A stretch of DNA of 64,000 nt from JBGTLA01 sp041744375 (GCA_041744375.1 JBGTLA010000109.1:24894-88893), one strand, 5' to 3'; shown: positions 17,132 to 25,751, counted from the first letter of the stretch. Numbers and translations: made by a program. Notes: generated by a model not told the origin, from the letters alone.

Positions 17132-17898
17132 GATGCCTCCGCTCCGGGTGTCTCGAACAAGAGGTCGCGGAGGGCGGCCGCATACCCGGACAGGGTCTCG
17201 GTGTGGGCGGTTTGCCCCAGGCTGCGTGGCCGGGGAACGTCGACCTCGACGATCTGGCGAATCTGGCCGGGACGCGGGGTCATGACCGCCACCCGGTCGG
17301 CCAGAATCACGGCTTCGTCGATCGAGTGGGTGACGAACACCACGGTCTGACCGCTGGCGGCGCAGATGCGCTGCAGCTCCATCGACAGCTCCTCACGCGT
17401 AAGGGCATCGAGGGCCGCGAATGGCTCGTCCATCAACAACACCTCGGGGTCGTACACGAGGGAGCGACACAACGAGGCCCGCTGCTGCATGCCACCCGAA
17501 AGTTCCCGGGGCAGTCGAGTAGCGAATTCGGTGAGACCGGTCGTCTCCAACAACTCCCCGGCTTTGCGCCGGTACGGGTCAGAATCGCCGTCCATCAACT
17601 CGATGGGCAGCATGACGTTCTCGAAGACCGTTCTCCACGGCAGCAAGGCCGGACGCTGAAACATCACGGCCACCCCCCGGCGGGGTTTCTCCACCAGGCG
17701 TCCACCCACCGTCACCTTCCCGCCAGTAGGCGGGACGAGCCCGGCGATGATACGTAACAGGGTCGACTTGCCGCAGCCCGACCGGCCGACGAGGGTGAGA
17801 AACTCACCCTCGTCGACCTGCAGGTCGATGCCGCGGAGGGCTTCGACGGCGCCTTCATTGGTGGAGAACGCCTTCGAAACCTGCTCGACCGAGATCAT
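17128..17898 (-). CDS. ABC transporter ATP-binding protein (SsuB/TauB type)
   Basis: This 256-residue ATPase has Walker A GRSGCGKST, the Q-loop region FQRPALLPWRTVFENV, signature LSGGMQQRASL, Walker B VLLMDEPFAALDALTR and the switch His in FVTHSIDEA. These are the standard features of the nitrate/sulfonate/taurine subfamily. It starts one base after the lipoprotein stop, so unlike the other transporters here there is no hairpin between binding protein and next gene. Confidence 0.94.
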   Translation of the reverse strand: MISVEQVSKAFSTNEGAVEALRGIDLQVDEGEFLTLVGRSGCGKSTLLRIIAGLVPPTGGKVTVGGRLVEKPRRGVAVMFQRPALLPWRTVFENVMLPIELMDGDSDPYRRKAGELLETTGLTEFATRLPRELSGGMQQRASLCRSLVYDPEVLLMDEPFAALDALTREELSMELQRICAASGQTVVFVTHSIDEAVILADRVAVMTPRPGQIRQIVEVDVPRPRSLGQTAHTETLSGYAAALRDLLFETPGAEAS

Positions 17899-17899
17899 G

Positions 17900-19018
17900 T
17901 CAGCCGCCGGCTACAAAACCGGGGGCGAAGACGTCGTCCACCGTCACCTCGTTCTCCAGGGCTCCGGCCTCGGACAGCTGGTCGATGATCGTCTGCACCT
18001 TGGCCGGGTCGATGCTGCCGATCGGGCCGGCGAAACCCTCCGGCATGACATAAGGTGCCATGATGTCCACCTCTCCGGCGGCGACCACGGCGCTCTGCTC
18101 GGGCACGGCCGCCTCGAGGATGGCCCCCGTCTCCTCGGGGTTCTGGATCGAGTACTCGAGGCCCCGCAGCAGCGCCGAAATGAACCTCTCGACGACCTCG
18201 GGTTGCTCGTCGATCATGTCCTGGCGAGCGAGGATGAGGTTGCCGTACAGGTCCGGCAGGTATTCGCTGTAGGGGAAGAAAACGGCGGTGTCTCCGGTGG
18301 CCGCCTCGATCAGTCCCTTCCCGACCACGAATTGCCCGATGTAGTCGACCTCACCGGAAGCCAGCAGGCGGGGCAGGTCGGGCGGGGGGGCGGGGACGAA
18401 CTCGACGGTCGAGTCGTCGAAACCGGCCGCATCGGCGAAGAAGGGAAAGAGGATGCGAACCGTGGAACCGGCGGCATCGGCGAAGGTCTTACCCGCCAGG
18501 TCGGTCACCTCGGAGATCCCTGTCGACTCCGTGGTGGCGATGGCGGCGAGGGTGTTTTGCTGGATAGCAGCCACCCCCTTCACCTCGAGTCCTTGGTTGG
18601 CGATGGTCAAGATGGCGGTTGCGGCGTCGCCAGGTCCGAAGTCCGCCGTGCCGGCGGCGATGAAGCGCATCACGTCGACAGTGCCCGAACCGGGACTGAT
18701 GGTCACGTCGAGACCCACCTCGTCGAAGTAACCCAATTCCTGGGCGACGTATACGTAGGCATCCCGGCCGAAGGTGCTGAACGAGGTGAGATAGTCGATC
18801 GACACCCTCTCGACCGGCGCCGTCGTGTCGGGTGGGGTGGTCGTCTCGGGCGGCGTCGTCGTGTGGGCGGTGGTGTCGGGAGTGTCGGGTGCTGCGGTGG
18901 TGGTGGGGGCCGCGGGGGCCGTTGTGTCTGGGGTGCCAGAATCGCCACAGGCTGCTGCGACCAGGGCGATGGCAAGCATGAGAACCAGCACCTTCAGCGG
19001 TGATGAGATCCGTTGCAT
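17900..19018 (-). CDS. ABC transporter substrate-binding lipoprotein, NMT1/THI5-like
   Basis: This 372-residue lipoprotein has a signal peptide ending in ALVAAAC, then a very Thr/Pro-rich linker (about 25-70) and an NMT1-like domain with VAQELGYFDEVGLDVTI and AAGTADFGPGD, typical of binding proteins for pyrimidine precursors, sulfonates, nitriles or aromatic acids. It is the first gene of the eleven-gene operon ending at 10097, so its ligand is probably the substrate of the encoded ring-cleavage pathway. AAGGATCATA precedes the ATG at 19018. Confidence 0.93.
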   Translation of the reverse strand: MQRISSPLKVLVLMLAIALVAAACGDSGTPDTTAPAAPTTTAAPDTPDTTAHTTTPPETTTPPDTTAPVERVSIDYLTSFSTFGRDAYVYVAQELGYFDEVGLDVTISPGSGTVDVMRFIAAGTADFGPGDAATAILTIANQGLEVKGVAAIQQNTLAAIATTESTGISEVTDLAGKTFADAAGSTVRILFPFFADAAGFDDSTVEFVPAPPPDLPRLLASGEVDYIGQFVVGKGLIEAATGDTAVFFPYSEYLPDLYGNLILARQDMIDEQPEVVERFISALLRGLEYSIQNPEETGAILEAAVPEQSAVVAAGEVDIMAPYVMPEGFAGPIGSIDPAKVQTIIDQLSEAGALENEVTVDDVFAPGFVAGG

Positions 19019-19082
19019 TATGATCCTTCCTGATAATCGCGTCGCCGTTTCTCCCTGGTGGGAAACTTGACGCCCGGCTTGA

Positions 19083-19119
19083 TTTGATCAAAGATATATC
19101 ATCAATGAGGCTCTGGCAA
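19083..19119 (-). promoter_or_regulatory. Promoter and operator site S1 of the NMT1-type operon
   Basis: TTTGATCAAAGATAT (19083-19097, plus strand) is the first of eight similar 15-mers in the window, and extra TTGAT/ATCAA half-sites flank it on both sides (19079-19108). On the minus strand TTGCCA (plus 19114-19119) and TATCTT (plus 19091-19096) are 17 bases apart and could be a promoter, so the -10 lies inside the site. A repressor there would block the operon. It could also affect the divergent P450 operon. Confidence 0.5.
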
Positions 19120-19129
19120 CTCGGTGGTG

Positions 19130-19235
19130 CAAGGACAGTCTTGAACAAATCGTTCCAGTCTTGGGGGCTAGTCCTCCTAACTGGGACCTTGCCGAGTTTC
19201 AGGTCGGCTTTCACTGCTATTCAACACCGTCCAAG
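19130..19235 (-). repeat. Element B: 106-bp element with inverted-repeat ends, copy 2
   Basis: It aligns with 9994-10100 in the same orientation. Shared blocks (minus strand) include GGACG, TGTTGAA, CGACC, AGGAGGACT, ACGA, TTG, TCAA and ACTGTCCT. The middle 23 bases differ. The terminal stem is weaker than in element A (GGAC/GTCC plus TTGA/TCAA). It lies upstream of the NMT1-type lipoprotein gene and ends four bases before the divergent P450 start codon. Confidence 0.55.
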
Positions 19236-19238
19236 TCC

Positions 19239-20474
19239 ATGATCGGCTCCTGTCCTCTTCGTTTCGACCCCCTCTCACCCGACCAGCTCGCCGACCCCTA
19301 TCCGACATACGCCTCCTTACGTGAGCGGTCTCCGGTTCATTACGAGCCCGAGCATGACCTTTGGATCGTATCCCGTCACGAAGACGTGGTGGCGGTCTCT
19401 CTCAACACGGCAGACTTCTCTTCTGTCGGGTCCGTGCAGTCGACCACGACACCCTATCCGGACGAGGTGCAGGAGGTGCTGGCGGGAGGAATCGGAGAGA
19501 TGATCTGGATGACCGCATCCGACGATCCCGATCATCGACGCGTGCGCGGCCTTATCAATCGAGTGTTCACCCCCAAGCGGGTACGCGATCTCGAACCCCA
19601 GATCGAACGGTATGTCCATGCTCTCATCGATGAGTTCGCCGGTGACGGTCGCGCCGACATCATCGAACGGTTTGCCTGGCCGTTGCCCCTGTGGGGGTTA
19701 GTCGAAATCCTGGGGATCCCGCGCAGTGATCTGGAGCGGCTCCACAAGTGGAGTTACGAGTGGCTGCGCCTCATGCAGGTGACAGACCCCCTCGACCAGC
19801 TCGTCGCCTACGCCCACAGCTTCGTGGAACTTCAGCACTACGTTCTCGATGCGCTCCACCGTCGCCAGGCCGAGCCCACCGACGACCTCATGACCGGTCT
19901 CCTCGAGGCGCGTCTCACCGTGGACCCTCCCCTGTCGGTCACCCAGTTGGCGTGGGTGCCCATGAACTTGATCGTGGCCGGCCACGTCACCGTGACCCGT
20001 GCCATCGGGAGCGGTCTGGTCTCGTTGATCGACCGGCCGGAACAGATGGAGAAGGTCCGGAAAGCGTCCGACGGGGTGATGGCCAACGCTGTCGAAGAGA
20101 TCCTGCGCTACGAGTCTCCCGCCCAGGGCCTATTCCGGACAGCCCTGCGAGACGTGGAGATCGCCGGGACTGTGATCCCCGAGGGGGCCAAGGTCATGGT
20201 TCATTACGGCTCCGCCAATCGCGACCCGGCGCTCTTCGACGGTCCCGCCGAGTTCCGCATCGACCGTCCCGACGTTCGTCACCACGTGGCGTTTGGCAAG
20301 GGTGCCCACTTCTGCGTGGGTGCCCCGCTGGCACGGGCCGAGCTGAAGCACTCCTTTCGGGGTCTCCTCGATCGGCTTCCCGGTCTGCGTCGGGCCGGGG
20401 AAGGCACTCGAGACACCATCTTTTTCGCCCGGGGGTGGTCGAGCCTCCCCCTGGCGTGGGATCCTCCCCGATGA
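19239..20474 (+). CDS. Cytochrome P450
   Basis: This 411-residue soluble bacterial-type P450 has the K-helix ExxR (Glu287-Arg290), the heme loop FGKGAHFCVG with proximal Cys359, and the I-helix AGHVT (247-251). In the I-helix a Val replaces the usual acidic residue before the Thr, which may alter oxygen activation. It should hydroxylate a small organic substrate and needs external ferredoxin partners, none of which are encoded here. I start at ATG 19239, where the protein aligns with usual P450 N-termini (CPLRFDP). It overlaps the hydrolase gene by four bases. Confidence 0.93.
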   Translation: MIGSCPLRFDPLSPDQLADPYPTYASLRERSPVHYEPEHDLWIVSRHEDVVAVSLNTADFSSVGSVQSTTTPYPDEVQEVLAGGIGEMIWMTASDDPDHRRVRGLINRVFTPKRVRDLEPQIERYVHALIDEFAGDGRADIIERFAWPLPLWGLVEILGIPRSDLERLHKWSYEWLRLMQVTDPLDQLVAYAHSFVELQHYVLDALHRRQAEPTDDLMTGLLEARLTVDPPLSVTQLAWVPMNLIVAGHVTVTRAIGSGLVSLIDRPEQMEKVRKASDGVMANAVEEILRYESPAQGLFRTALRDVEIAGTVIPEGAKVMVHYGSANRDPALFDGPAEFRIDRPDVRHHVAFGKGAHFCVGAPLARAELKHSFRGLLDRLPGLRRAGEGTRDTIFFARGWSSLPLAWDPPR

Positions 20475-21283
20475 CCTCACCGGTGCATGTCTTCACGGTG
20501 GTCGACGGCCGCCGGCTCCATCACCTCGACTACGGAGGGGAGGGACCACCCATCGTGCTCGTCCACGGTGTCCTCGGAAACGCCTGGATGTGGAGCGGGG
20601 TTGCTGGCCGTCTGACGGGCCACGGCCGGGTGATCGCTCTCGACCTCCGGGGCTACGGAGACTCGCAGTGGTCGGTGGAGGGAGCCGATCCGACCACCGC
20701 CCACGCCTCCGACCTGGCTGGTCTGGCCGACGCCCATGGATGGCCCTCGATCACTCTCGTCGGATTCTCGCTCGGGGGACTCGTCGGATTGGCCCTCTGG
20801 GAGCTCCGGCCTGAGCTCGTGACACGCTTGGTGATGGTCGACCTGGCTCCCTCCTCAACCCGCACCGAGACAGATGTGCAACCGATCCCGATGACTGTCG
20901 CCGGCCATGCTGAGGCGGTGGCGGTCGAACGGGCCGGCCTGCCTCACACCTCCGACGAACTGGTTGAGGTGATGGCCGGCCACGGCTGGAGACCGGGTAC
21001 CGACGGGATGCTGGTGCGCAAACACCATCCTGGCATCGCCTCGCGCTGGCGTTTTCGCAGCGAAGATTGGTGGCACACGGTGGATCGATTCGAGCCACCC
21101 CTCTTGTTCGTCCACGCCCCCGACAGCCCCGTCTGTCCGCCCGCCGAGGCGGGCGCGGTTGCCGAGCGAGCGCGCCGTGGCCACATGGTCGCGGTGAGCG
21201 GATCCGGCCACCTCATCCCTCTCGAGCAGCCGGACGCCTTTGTCGCCCACGTGATCGAGTTCTTGGACGACTCTGTTGCCTAG
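20471..21283 (+). CDS. Alpha/beta-fold hydrolase
   Basis: This 270-residue single-domain hydrolase has the oxyanion region LVHGVLGNAWMW, the nucleophile elbow GFSLGG (Ser100), a late acidic residue in HAPDSP and the catalytic His in GSGHLIPLEQP. It cleaves an ester, lactone, C-C or similar bond. The ATG at 20471 overlaps the P450 stop as ATGA; a longer frame begins inside the P450 gene but is not plausible. It probably hydrolyses a product of the P450 or a related intermediate. Confidence 0.9.
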   Translation: MTSPVHVFTVVDGRRLHHLDYGGEGPPIVLVHGVLGNAWMWSGVAGRLTGHGRVIALDLRGYGDSQWSVEGADPTTAHASDLAGLADAHGWPSITLVGFSLGGLVGLALWELRPELVTRLVMVDLAPSSTRTETDVQPIPMTVAGHAEAVAVERAGLPHTSDELVEVMAGHGWRPGTDGMLVRKHHPGIASRWRFRSEDWWHTVDRFEPPLLFVHAPDSPVCPPAEAGAVAERARRGHMVAVSGSGHLIPLEQPDAFVAHVIEFLDDSVA

Positions 21284-22019
21284 CAGCGTCGTGATCGTCA
21301 CGGGCGGAGCCAAAGGCATCGGCCTCGCCTATGTGAAAGGCCTCGCTGCCCGGGGACACCGGATCGTCGTCGCCGACCTCAGCAATGGCAGCGAGGCAGT
21401 GGCGACGGCACGCGCCGCGGGAGCCGAAGCGATCTCGGTGGTCGTCGACGTGGCGGATGAAACAGCCACCGACGCCATGGCCACGGCCACGCTCGAACGT
21501 TTCGGCCGCATCGACGCCCTCGTCAACAATGCCGGCTACTTCAGCCAGATCCACAAGACCACTTTCGACCAACTCACAGTCGAAGAATGGGACAGGGTCT
21601 TCGCCGTGAACGTCCGTGGAACCTGGTTGTGCGCCAAAGCTGTGGCTCCCGCCATGAAGGCCCAGGGCTCGGGACGCATCATCAACACCTCGTCGATGAC
21701 GGTCCCCACCGGAGTGCCCCATTTTCTGCACTACGTTGCCTCCAAGTCGGCGATCGTCGGTCTGACCCGCTCCCTCGCCAGAGAGTTGGGCGAGTTCGGG
21801 ATCTCCGTCAACACCGTCAGCCCCGACTACATCCCCCACGATCGCGACTATGCGGGCCGCCAGCCGGAAATGGCCGAGTTCATCCGCAACCAGCGCTGCT
21901 TCGCGCGCGATCAAGAACCCGAGGACATGGTGGGCGTGGTGGCCTTCTTGGTGTCGCCGGACTCAGACTTCATCACGGGTCAGAACTTCTACGTCAACGG
22001 AGGCCGGTGGTTTGGCTGA
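21276..22019 (+). CDS. Short-chain dehydrogenase/reductase
   Basis: This 247-residue classical SDR has TGGAKGIG (9-16), the NNAG motif in LVNNAGYF, the catalytic Ser in NTSSM and YVASK as YxxxK, then NTVSPDYI. The proposed TTG 21276 overlaps the hydrolase stop by eight bases; GTG 21291, five codons in, is an alternative. It completes the P450-hydrolase-SDR operon and probably oxidises the alcohol produced upstream. Its stop lies six bases from the convergent gene at 22026. Confidence 0.9.
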   Translation: MPSSVVIVTGGAKGIGLAYVKGLAARGHRIVVADLSNGSEAVATARAAGAEAISVVVDVADETATDAMATATLERFGRIDALVNNAGYFSQIHKTTFDQLTVEEWDRVFAVNVRGTWLCAKAVAPAMKAQGSGRIINTSSMTVPTGVPHFLHYVASKSAIVGLTRSLARELGEFGISVNTVSPDYIPHDRDYAGRQPEMAEFIRNQRCFARDQEPEDMVGVVAFLVSPDSDFITGQNFYVNGGRWFG

Positions 22020-22025
22020 CCGGGC

Positions 22026-22625
22026 TCAGCTCTCGATGGGGCGACCAAACGTGACGGCGTCGAGGACCGGCGGCGGGGCGGTGCGGCGATAGGCGCCGTC
22101 GGGGTGGGCTCCCAGGGCGTCGTTGACGGTAGAAAAGGCGATGCGCAGGGCCACGTACGTGGTCATGGCGAAGATCTGCTGGTCCTCGAAGCCGGCTTCT
22201 CGCAATGCCCGCACATCGCCCTCGTCGATGCCGTTGGGATCCCGGGTGACCTTGCGAGCCCAGTCGGCCATGACTTGCTCGGGCGACGTGAGACCAGCGT
22301 CGTGCGCCAACAAGACCCCGGCGGCAGTGTCGGCACCGGCTGCTGCAGCCAGCCTCGAACCCCAGGCCAGCGAGCAGTAAGAATCGCCCAGGGTGGAAGC
22401 GGAGGCCGTCACCAGGATGGCCCGCTGACGCACGGTCAACCCACCGGCCTTGGTCACTGCCTCCATCAGCTCGAATAGGCCCTCGTGCGTCTCCGGCTGG
22501 TAGCCCCACAGGCGAGACGAATTCATGACATACCCGACCTCTTCGATGTCCTCGTCGAATATGGCCCGGACCGCCGGGGTCGTCGCGGGCGCCGAGAGGA
22601 AGAGCGTTTGCTTTCTGGTCGACAA
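22026..22625 (-). CDS. AhpD-like/carboxymuconolactone decarboxylase-family protein
   Basis: This 199-residue all-helical protein has the peroxidase-related CMD core RQRAILVTASASTLGDSYC followed by SLAWG. Typical AhpD proteins have CxxC and a His here; this one has one Cys and a Trp at the His position, so a standard peroxidase cycle is doubtful. TTG 22625 is chosen because AGGAG stands five bases upstream. It is followed downstream only by the convergent SDR gene and preceded by the MFS gene. The role is unknown; redox stress or a gamma-lactone decarboxylase-like reaction are possible. Confidence 0.8.
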   Translation of the reverse strand: MSTRKQTLFLSAPATTPAVRAIFDEDIEEVGYVMNSSRLWGYQPETHEGLFELMEAVTKAGGLTVRQRAILVTASASTLGDSYCSLAWGSRLAAAAGADTAAGVLLAHDAGLTSPEQVMADWARKVTRDPNGIDEGDVRALREAGFEDQQIFAMTTYVALRIAFSTVNDALGAHPDGAYRRTAPPPVLDAVTFGRPIES

Positions 22626-22674
22626 TGCAACTCCTCTGATTGGGACGGAGTCAGTATCCCACCGGCCGACCTAC

Positions 22675-23916
22675 TCAGCTCGCGACGGGGCGAGCCTGGC
22701 GTATGGCCGTGGCCGCCATCCCCGCCAGCACAGCCATCGCCCCGGCGGCGAGGAAGGCCGGGGCGTAGTTGCCGGCCTGTTCGCGCACCACTCCCCCCGC
22801 CCAGGCGGCGAAGGCGGCTCCCACCTGGTGGGAGGCGAAGATCCACCCGTACACGGTGCCGACATTCTGGCGCCCGAACACGTCAGCGGCCAGGGCAACG
22901 GTTGGTGGAACCGTGGCGATGTAGTCGAGCCCGAAGAGGACGGCGAAGGCGATCAGCCCCAGCTGATCATGGATGACGGGGATCAGAAACAAAGAGATTC
23001 CCCGGAACCCGTAGTACATGAGGAGTAAGCGTCGGGGGTCGTAGCGATCGGTGAGCCAGCCCGAGGCGATGGTACCGACGAAGTTGAACCCACCCATCAC
23101 AGCCAGGGTCCCTGCCGCCACCGACTGCGTGAAGCCATGCTCGACGGCGTGAGCGATGAAATGGGTCCCGACGATGCCGTTGGAGGTGAGCCCACAAATA
23201 CCGAAGGTGCCTACCAGGAGCCAGAAGTCGACACTCCGCACCGCCTGGCGCATGATGCGGGCGTCCGGTTTCGGGGGGATGACCGTAACGGTGCCTCCGT
23301 AGGGGGGGAGATCCATGTCGGCGGGGTCGTCGCGCACCAACAACGCCACCGGCACGATCAACAGTCCCGCAACGGCGGCGATCCACAGCGACGTCTGGCG
23401 CCAGCCGATGCCGAGGGTGAGGCTGCTGAGCCAGGGCACAAAAACGAGCTGCCCGGCCGAGGTGGTGGCACCGAAGATGCCCACCACCAGGCCGCGGCGT
23501 TCCACGAACCAGCGGTTGGCTACGGCCGCCCCCAACACGGAACCCAACAAACCGGTGCCGACCCCACTGAGAACGCCGAAGAAGAGGGCAAGCTGGACGG
23601 CGTTCTGGGAAGCGGCGCTGAGGAGCATGGATCCTCCCGAAACCACCAGCCCGGCCACGGCCACCGCCCTGGAACCGACCCGGTCGATGAGCTTTCCAGA
23701 CAACGGCGCCGACAAACCGTAGACCAACAACCCGAGCGAAACCGCCAGCGAGACCGTCGACCGGCCCAGGCCCATGTCGCCCTCGATCGGCAGCAGGAAA
23801 ACACCCGGGGCCGAGCGAATCCCGGCGGTGAGGAAGACCGCCGCACCGGATGCGATAACCACCCACCAGGCGTAGTGGATCTTCGACCATTTCGATGACC
23901 GTCGGCCGACCCTCAC
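22675..23916 (-). CDS. MFS transporter (monocarboxylate/oxalate-formate antiporter-like)
   Basis: This 413-residue major facilitator has about 12 TM helices. The loop GKLIDRVGSR between TM2 and TM3 and SGWLTDRYDPRR in the second half are the MFS signature loops. The N-terminal HYAWWVVIASGAAVF resembles monocarboxylate/OFA-type carriers, which move organic acids. GTG 23916 is supported by AAAGGA five to six bases upstream. With the AhpD-like gene it forms a short unit that could export or import an acid from the nearby pathways. Confidence 0.9.
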   Translation of the reverse strand: MRVGRRSSKWSKIHYAWWVVIASGAAVFLTAGIRSAPGVFLLPIEGDMGLGRSTVSLAVSLGLLVYGLSAPLSGKLIDRVGSRAVAVAGLVVSGGSMLLSAASQNAVQLALFFGVLSGVGTGLLGSVLGAAVANRWFVERRGLVVGIFGATTSAGQLVFVPWLSSLTLGIGWRQTSLWIAAVAGLLIVPVALLVRDDPADMDLPPYGGTVTVIPPKPDARIMRQAVRSVDFWLLVGTFGICGLTSNGIVGTHFIAHAVEHGFTQSVAAGTLAVMGGFNFVGTIASGWLTDRYDPRRLLLMYYGFRGISLFLIPVIHDQLGLIAFAVLFGLDYIATVPPTVALAADVFGRQNVGTVYGWIFASHQVGAAFAAWAGGVVREQAGNYAPAFLAAGAMAVLAGMAATAIRQARPVAS

Positions 23917-24114
23917 GTGCGTCCTTTCGGCTGGCGGCCGCCGGGCCGCCGACCGCTACAAGATAGACCCACGTGCTCCCTCACGATTCTCTCGGGGAGG
24001 CTTCGTTCCCGTGTCGGTGCTGTATGAGGGTGGTTGCCCGGGGTTGTAAACGAAAAGGTGCCCGCGGTTCCCTCGACGGCTGCACGCGAGACCAGTACCT
24101 ACTCCGAGGGCGGT
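23917..24114. other. Intergenic region between polyprenyl synthetase and MFS genes
   Basis: These 198 bases hold no credible ORF. A GC-rich hairpin GGCGGCC/GGCCGCC lies close to the MFS start, just upstream of its ribosome-binding site. A TATCTT hexamer on the minus strand could be a -10 box but lacks a good -35. I see no T-run terminator behind the isoprenoid operon. Confidence 0.4.
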
Positions 24115-25149
24115 TCAGCGATCGCGCTCCACCATGTAGGCGATGAGGCCCTTCACGAAACGCCGGGCGGGTGAGTCTCCTACGTCGACAAAGGCTTCCT
24201 CGAAGGCGACGGCGGCAGATCGGGCGATTCCCTGCGCAAACTCATTCGCAAACTCCACGCTGCCGTGCTCCTGCATCAGCGCGAACACCTCCTCGATCAA
24301 GGCATCGGATCGGAAATGTGGGTCCGTGGCCAAATAGCGCTCGAGTTGGTGGCGATGGATCGGGTCGGCGGCGGTGAGGAGGTGGAGCAGCATCAATGTC
24401 CGCTTTCCCTCGCGCAGGTCGCCCCGCGCCTCTTTGCCGTAGAGGTCAGGGGATCCAGTGAGGTTGAGGATGTCGTCGCGTATCTGAAAGGCCGCCCCGA
24501 GAAAGAACCCGAAGCGCACCATCGGTGTGGGGTCGACCGCTCCCTGGGTTCCGATGAGTGCCCCCACCCGCAGTGGAAGCACCGTGGTGTACCAGCAGGT
24601 CTTCTTCATGATCATGTCGAGGTAGTCGTCGGGGGTGAGATCGGTGCGCCCATCGCGCTGCCATCCCAGCTCGATCGCCTGGCCTTCGACGGTCTGGAGG
24701 GCCATGAAATCGAACTCGGACCAGACCCGGGCGGCGAGGCGCCGGCCCAGCCTTCGCTGGTTGCCCTTCAGCGCCCCGAGGGCGAAAACGGCGAGGCCGT
24801 CGCCGGCGTTGATGGCCAGCGCCCGGCCGAAGCTGCGATGCAGTGTGGGTTTGCCTCGCCGCAGTTCGCTGCCGTCTTCTACGTCGTCATGGATTAAGAA
24901 GGCGGTGTGGAACAGTTCGAGAGCGGCCGCCGAGCCCAACGCGTCATCCACGGTACCTCCGAAGGCCTCGCAGGTGGCGAGGCACAAGGCCGGCCGGAGC
25001 CCCTTGCCTCCCCGAGCGAGATAGTCGGTGGCGGGAGCCACCAGGTAGCGGGAGGTTTCTTGGTTGGGGATATAGGAGGCGGCGGCCCGCCGGGCCATCT
25101 GGCTGTAGCGCCCCAGCTCGTTCGAGAAACCGGTGCGAGTGGTGGTCAT
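24115..25149 (-). CDS. Polyprenyl (geranylgeranyl-type) diphosphate synthase family protein
   Basis: This 344-residue trans-prenyltransferase has GGKGLRPALC for substrate binding, the first Asp-rich motif DDVED (88-92) and the second DDILN (225-229). The final Asn in place of Asp occurs in several GGPP synthases. It condenses IPP with an allylic diphosphate. Chain length cannot be read with confidence; Phe80-His81 ahead of the first motif might limit the pocket. ATG 25149 overlaps the upstream gene as ATGA. It is the last gene of a five-gene operon with an FAD oxidoreductase and a cyclase-ATPase, so a dedicated isoprenoid product is likely. Confidence 0.92.
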   Translation of the reverse strand: MTTTRTGFSNELGRYSQMARRAAASYIPNQETSRYLVAPATDYLARGGKGLRPALCLATCEAFGGTVDDALGSAAALELFHTAFLIHDDVEDGSELRRGKPTLHRSFGRALAINAGDGLAVFALGALKGNQRRLGRRLAARVWSEFDFMALQTVEGQAIELGWQRDGRTDLTPDDYLDMIMKKTCWYTTVLPLRVGALIGTQGAVDPTPMVRFGFFLGAAFQIRDDILNLTGSPDLYGKEARGDLREGKRTLMLLHLLTAADPIHRHQLERYLATDPHFRSDALIEEVFALMQEHGSVEFANEFAQGIARSAAVAFEEAFVDVGDSPARRFVKGLIAYMVERDR

Positions 25150-25751
25150 CGCCTGGCCTCCTCTCGATTCAGGACCTCCAGCTGCAGAGCTACCGGTTCG
25201 TCAGGAGCCGTGGAGATCAGAACGAGGCCGTGGTAGTGCCCGGACGGCTGGCCCTCGCCGACATCTACTCGGAGGCGGACCTCCCGGCTGGTCGACGGGC
25301 CGATGCGATCGATCTTCGCCGGTGACACCGACACCGTCGCGGCAGGAATGACGACACCACCCAGCGACGCCAGGTCGGTCACTTCGACATGGAGGCCACC
25401 CGAAGACTGCGTGGTGAGATTGTGCACCCACACAGAAGTCGCCGAGCTGCCCGCCGGTCGCACCGCAGGAAAGAGGGCCCGCTCGATCACTGGTGCGCCG
25501 GGTTTGCGTTCGGTGCGCGACTCGACCAGCTCCGTGGTGGTGGCGAGAAACCGCAGATAAGCATCCGTCAGCCGGGCGGCCCGGCCGAGCTCCAAGGGCG
25601 GGGGTGGTTCATCTGGCATAGAAGGCAGCACGTCGAGGCGGTCGTTCGATGTCGCCCTGTCGACCATTCCGGCGTAGCGCTCGACCACGGCTGCTGCCGA
25701 GAAGAGGCCGAAGAGCTGCACATCCGCAACGAGGTCCCGGCGGTTGGTCAT
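25146..25751 (-). CDS. Hypothetical protein with C-terminal beta-sandwich-like domain
   Basis: I do not recognise this 201-residue protein. Residues 1-85 look helical and include a Pro-rich patch (PPPPLELGRA). Residues about 95-195 alternate beta-strand-like segments ending in SGHYHGLVLI and VALQLEVL, suggestive of an Ig-like domain. No signal peptide or TM segment is visible. The C-terminal motif PxGxYxG also occurs in the 524-residue protein that starts the operon. ATG 25751 overlaps the FAD-oxidoreductase stop as ATGA, and its own stop overlaps the prenyltransferase start, so it is surely translated with them. Confidence 0.8.
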   Translation of the reverse strand: MTNRRDLVADVQLFGLFSAAAVVERYAGMVDRATSNDRLDVLPSMPDEPPPPLELGRAARLTDAYLRFLATTTELVESRTERKPGAPVIERALFPAVRPAGSSATSVWVHNLTTQSSGGLHVEVTDLASLGGVVIPAATVSVSPAKIDRIGPSTSREVRLRVDVGEGQPSGHYHGLVLISTAPDEPVALQLEVLNREEARR

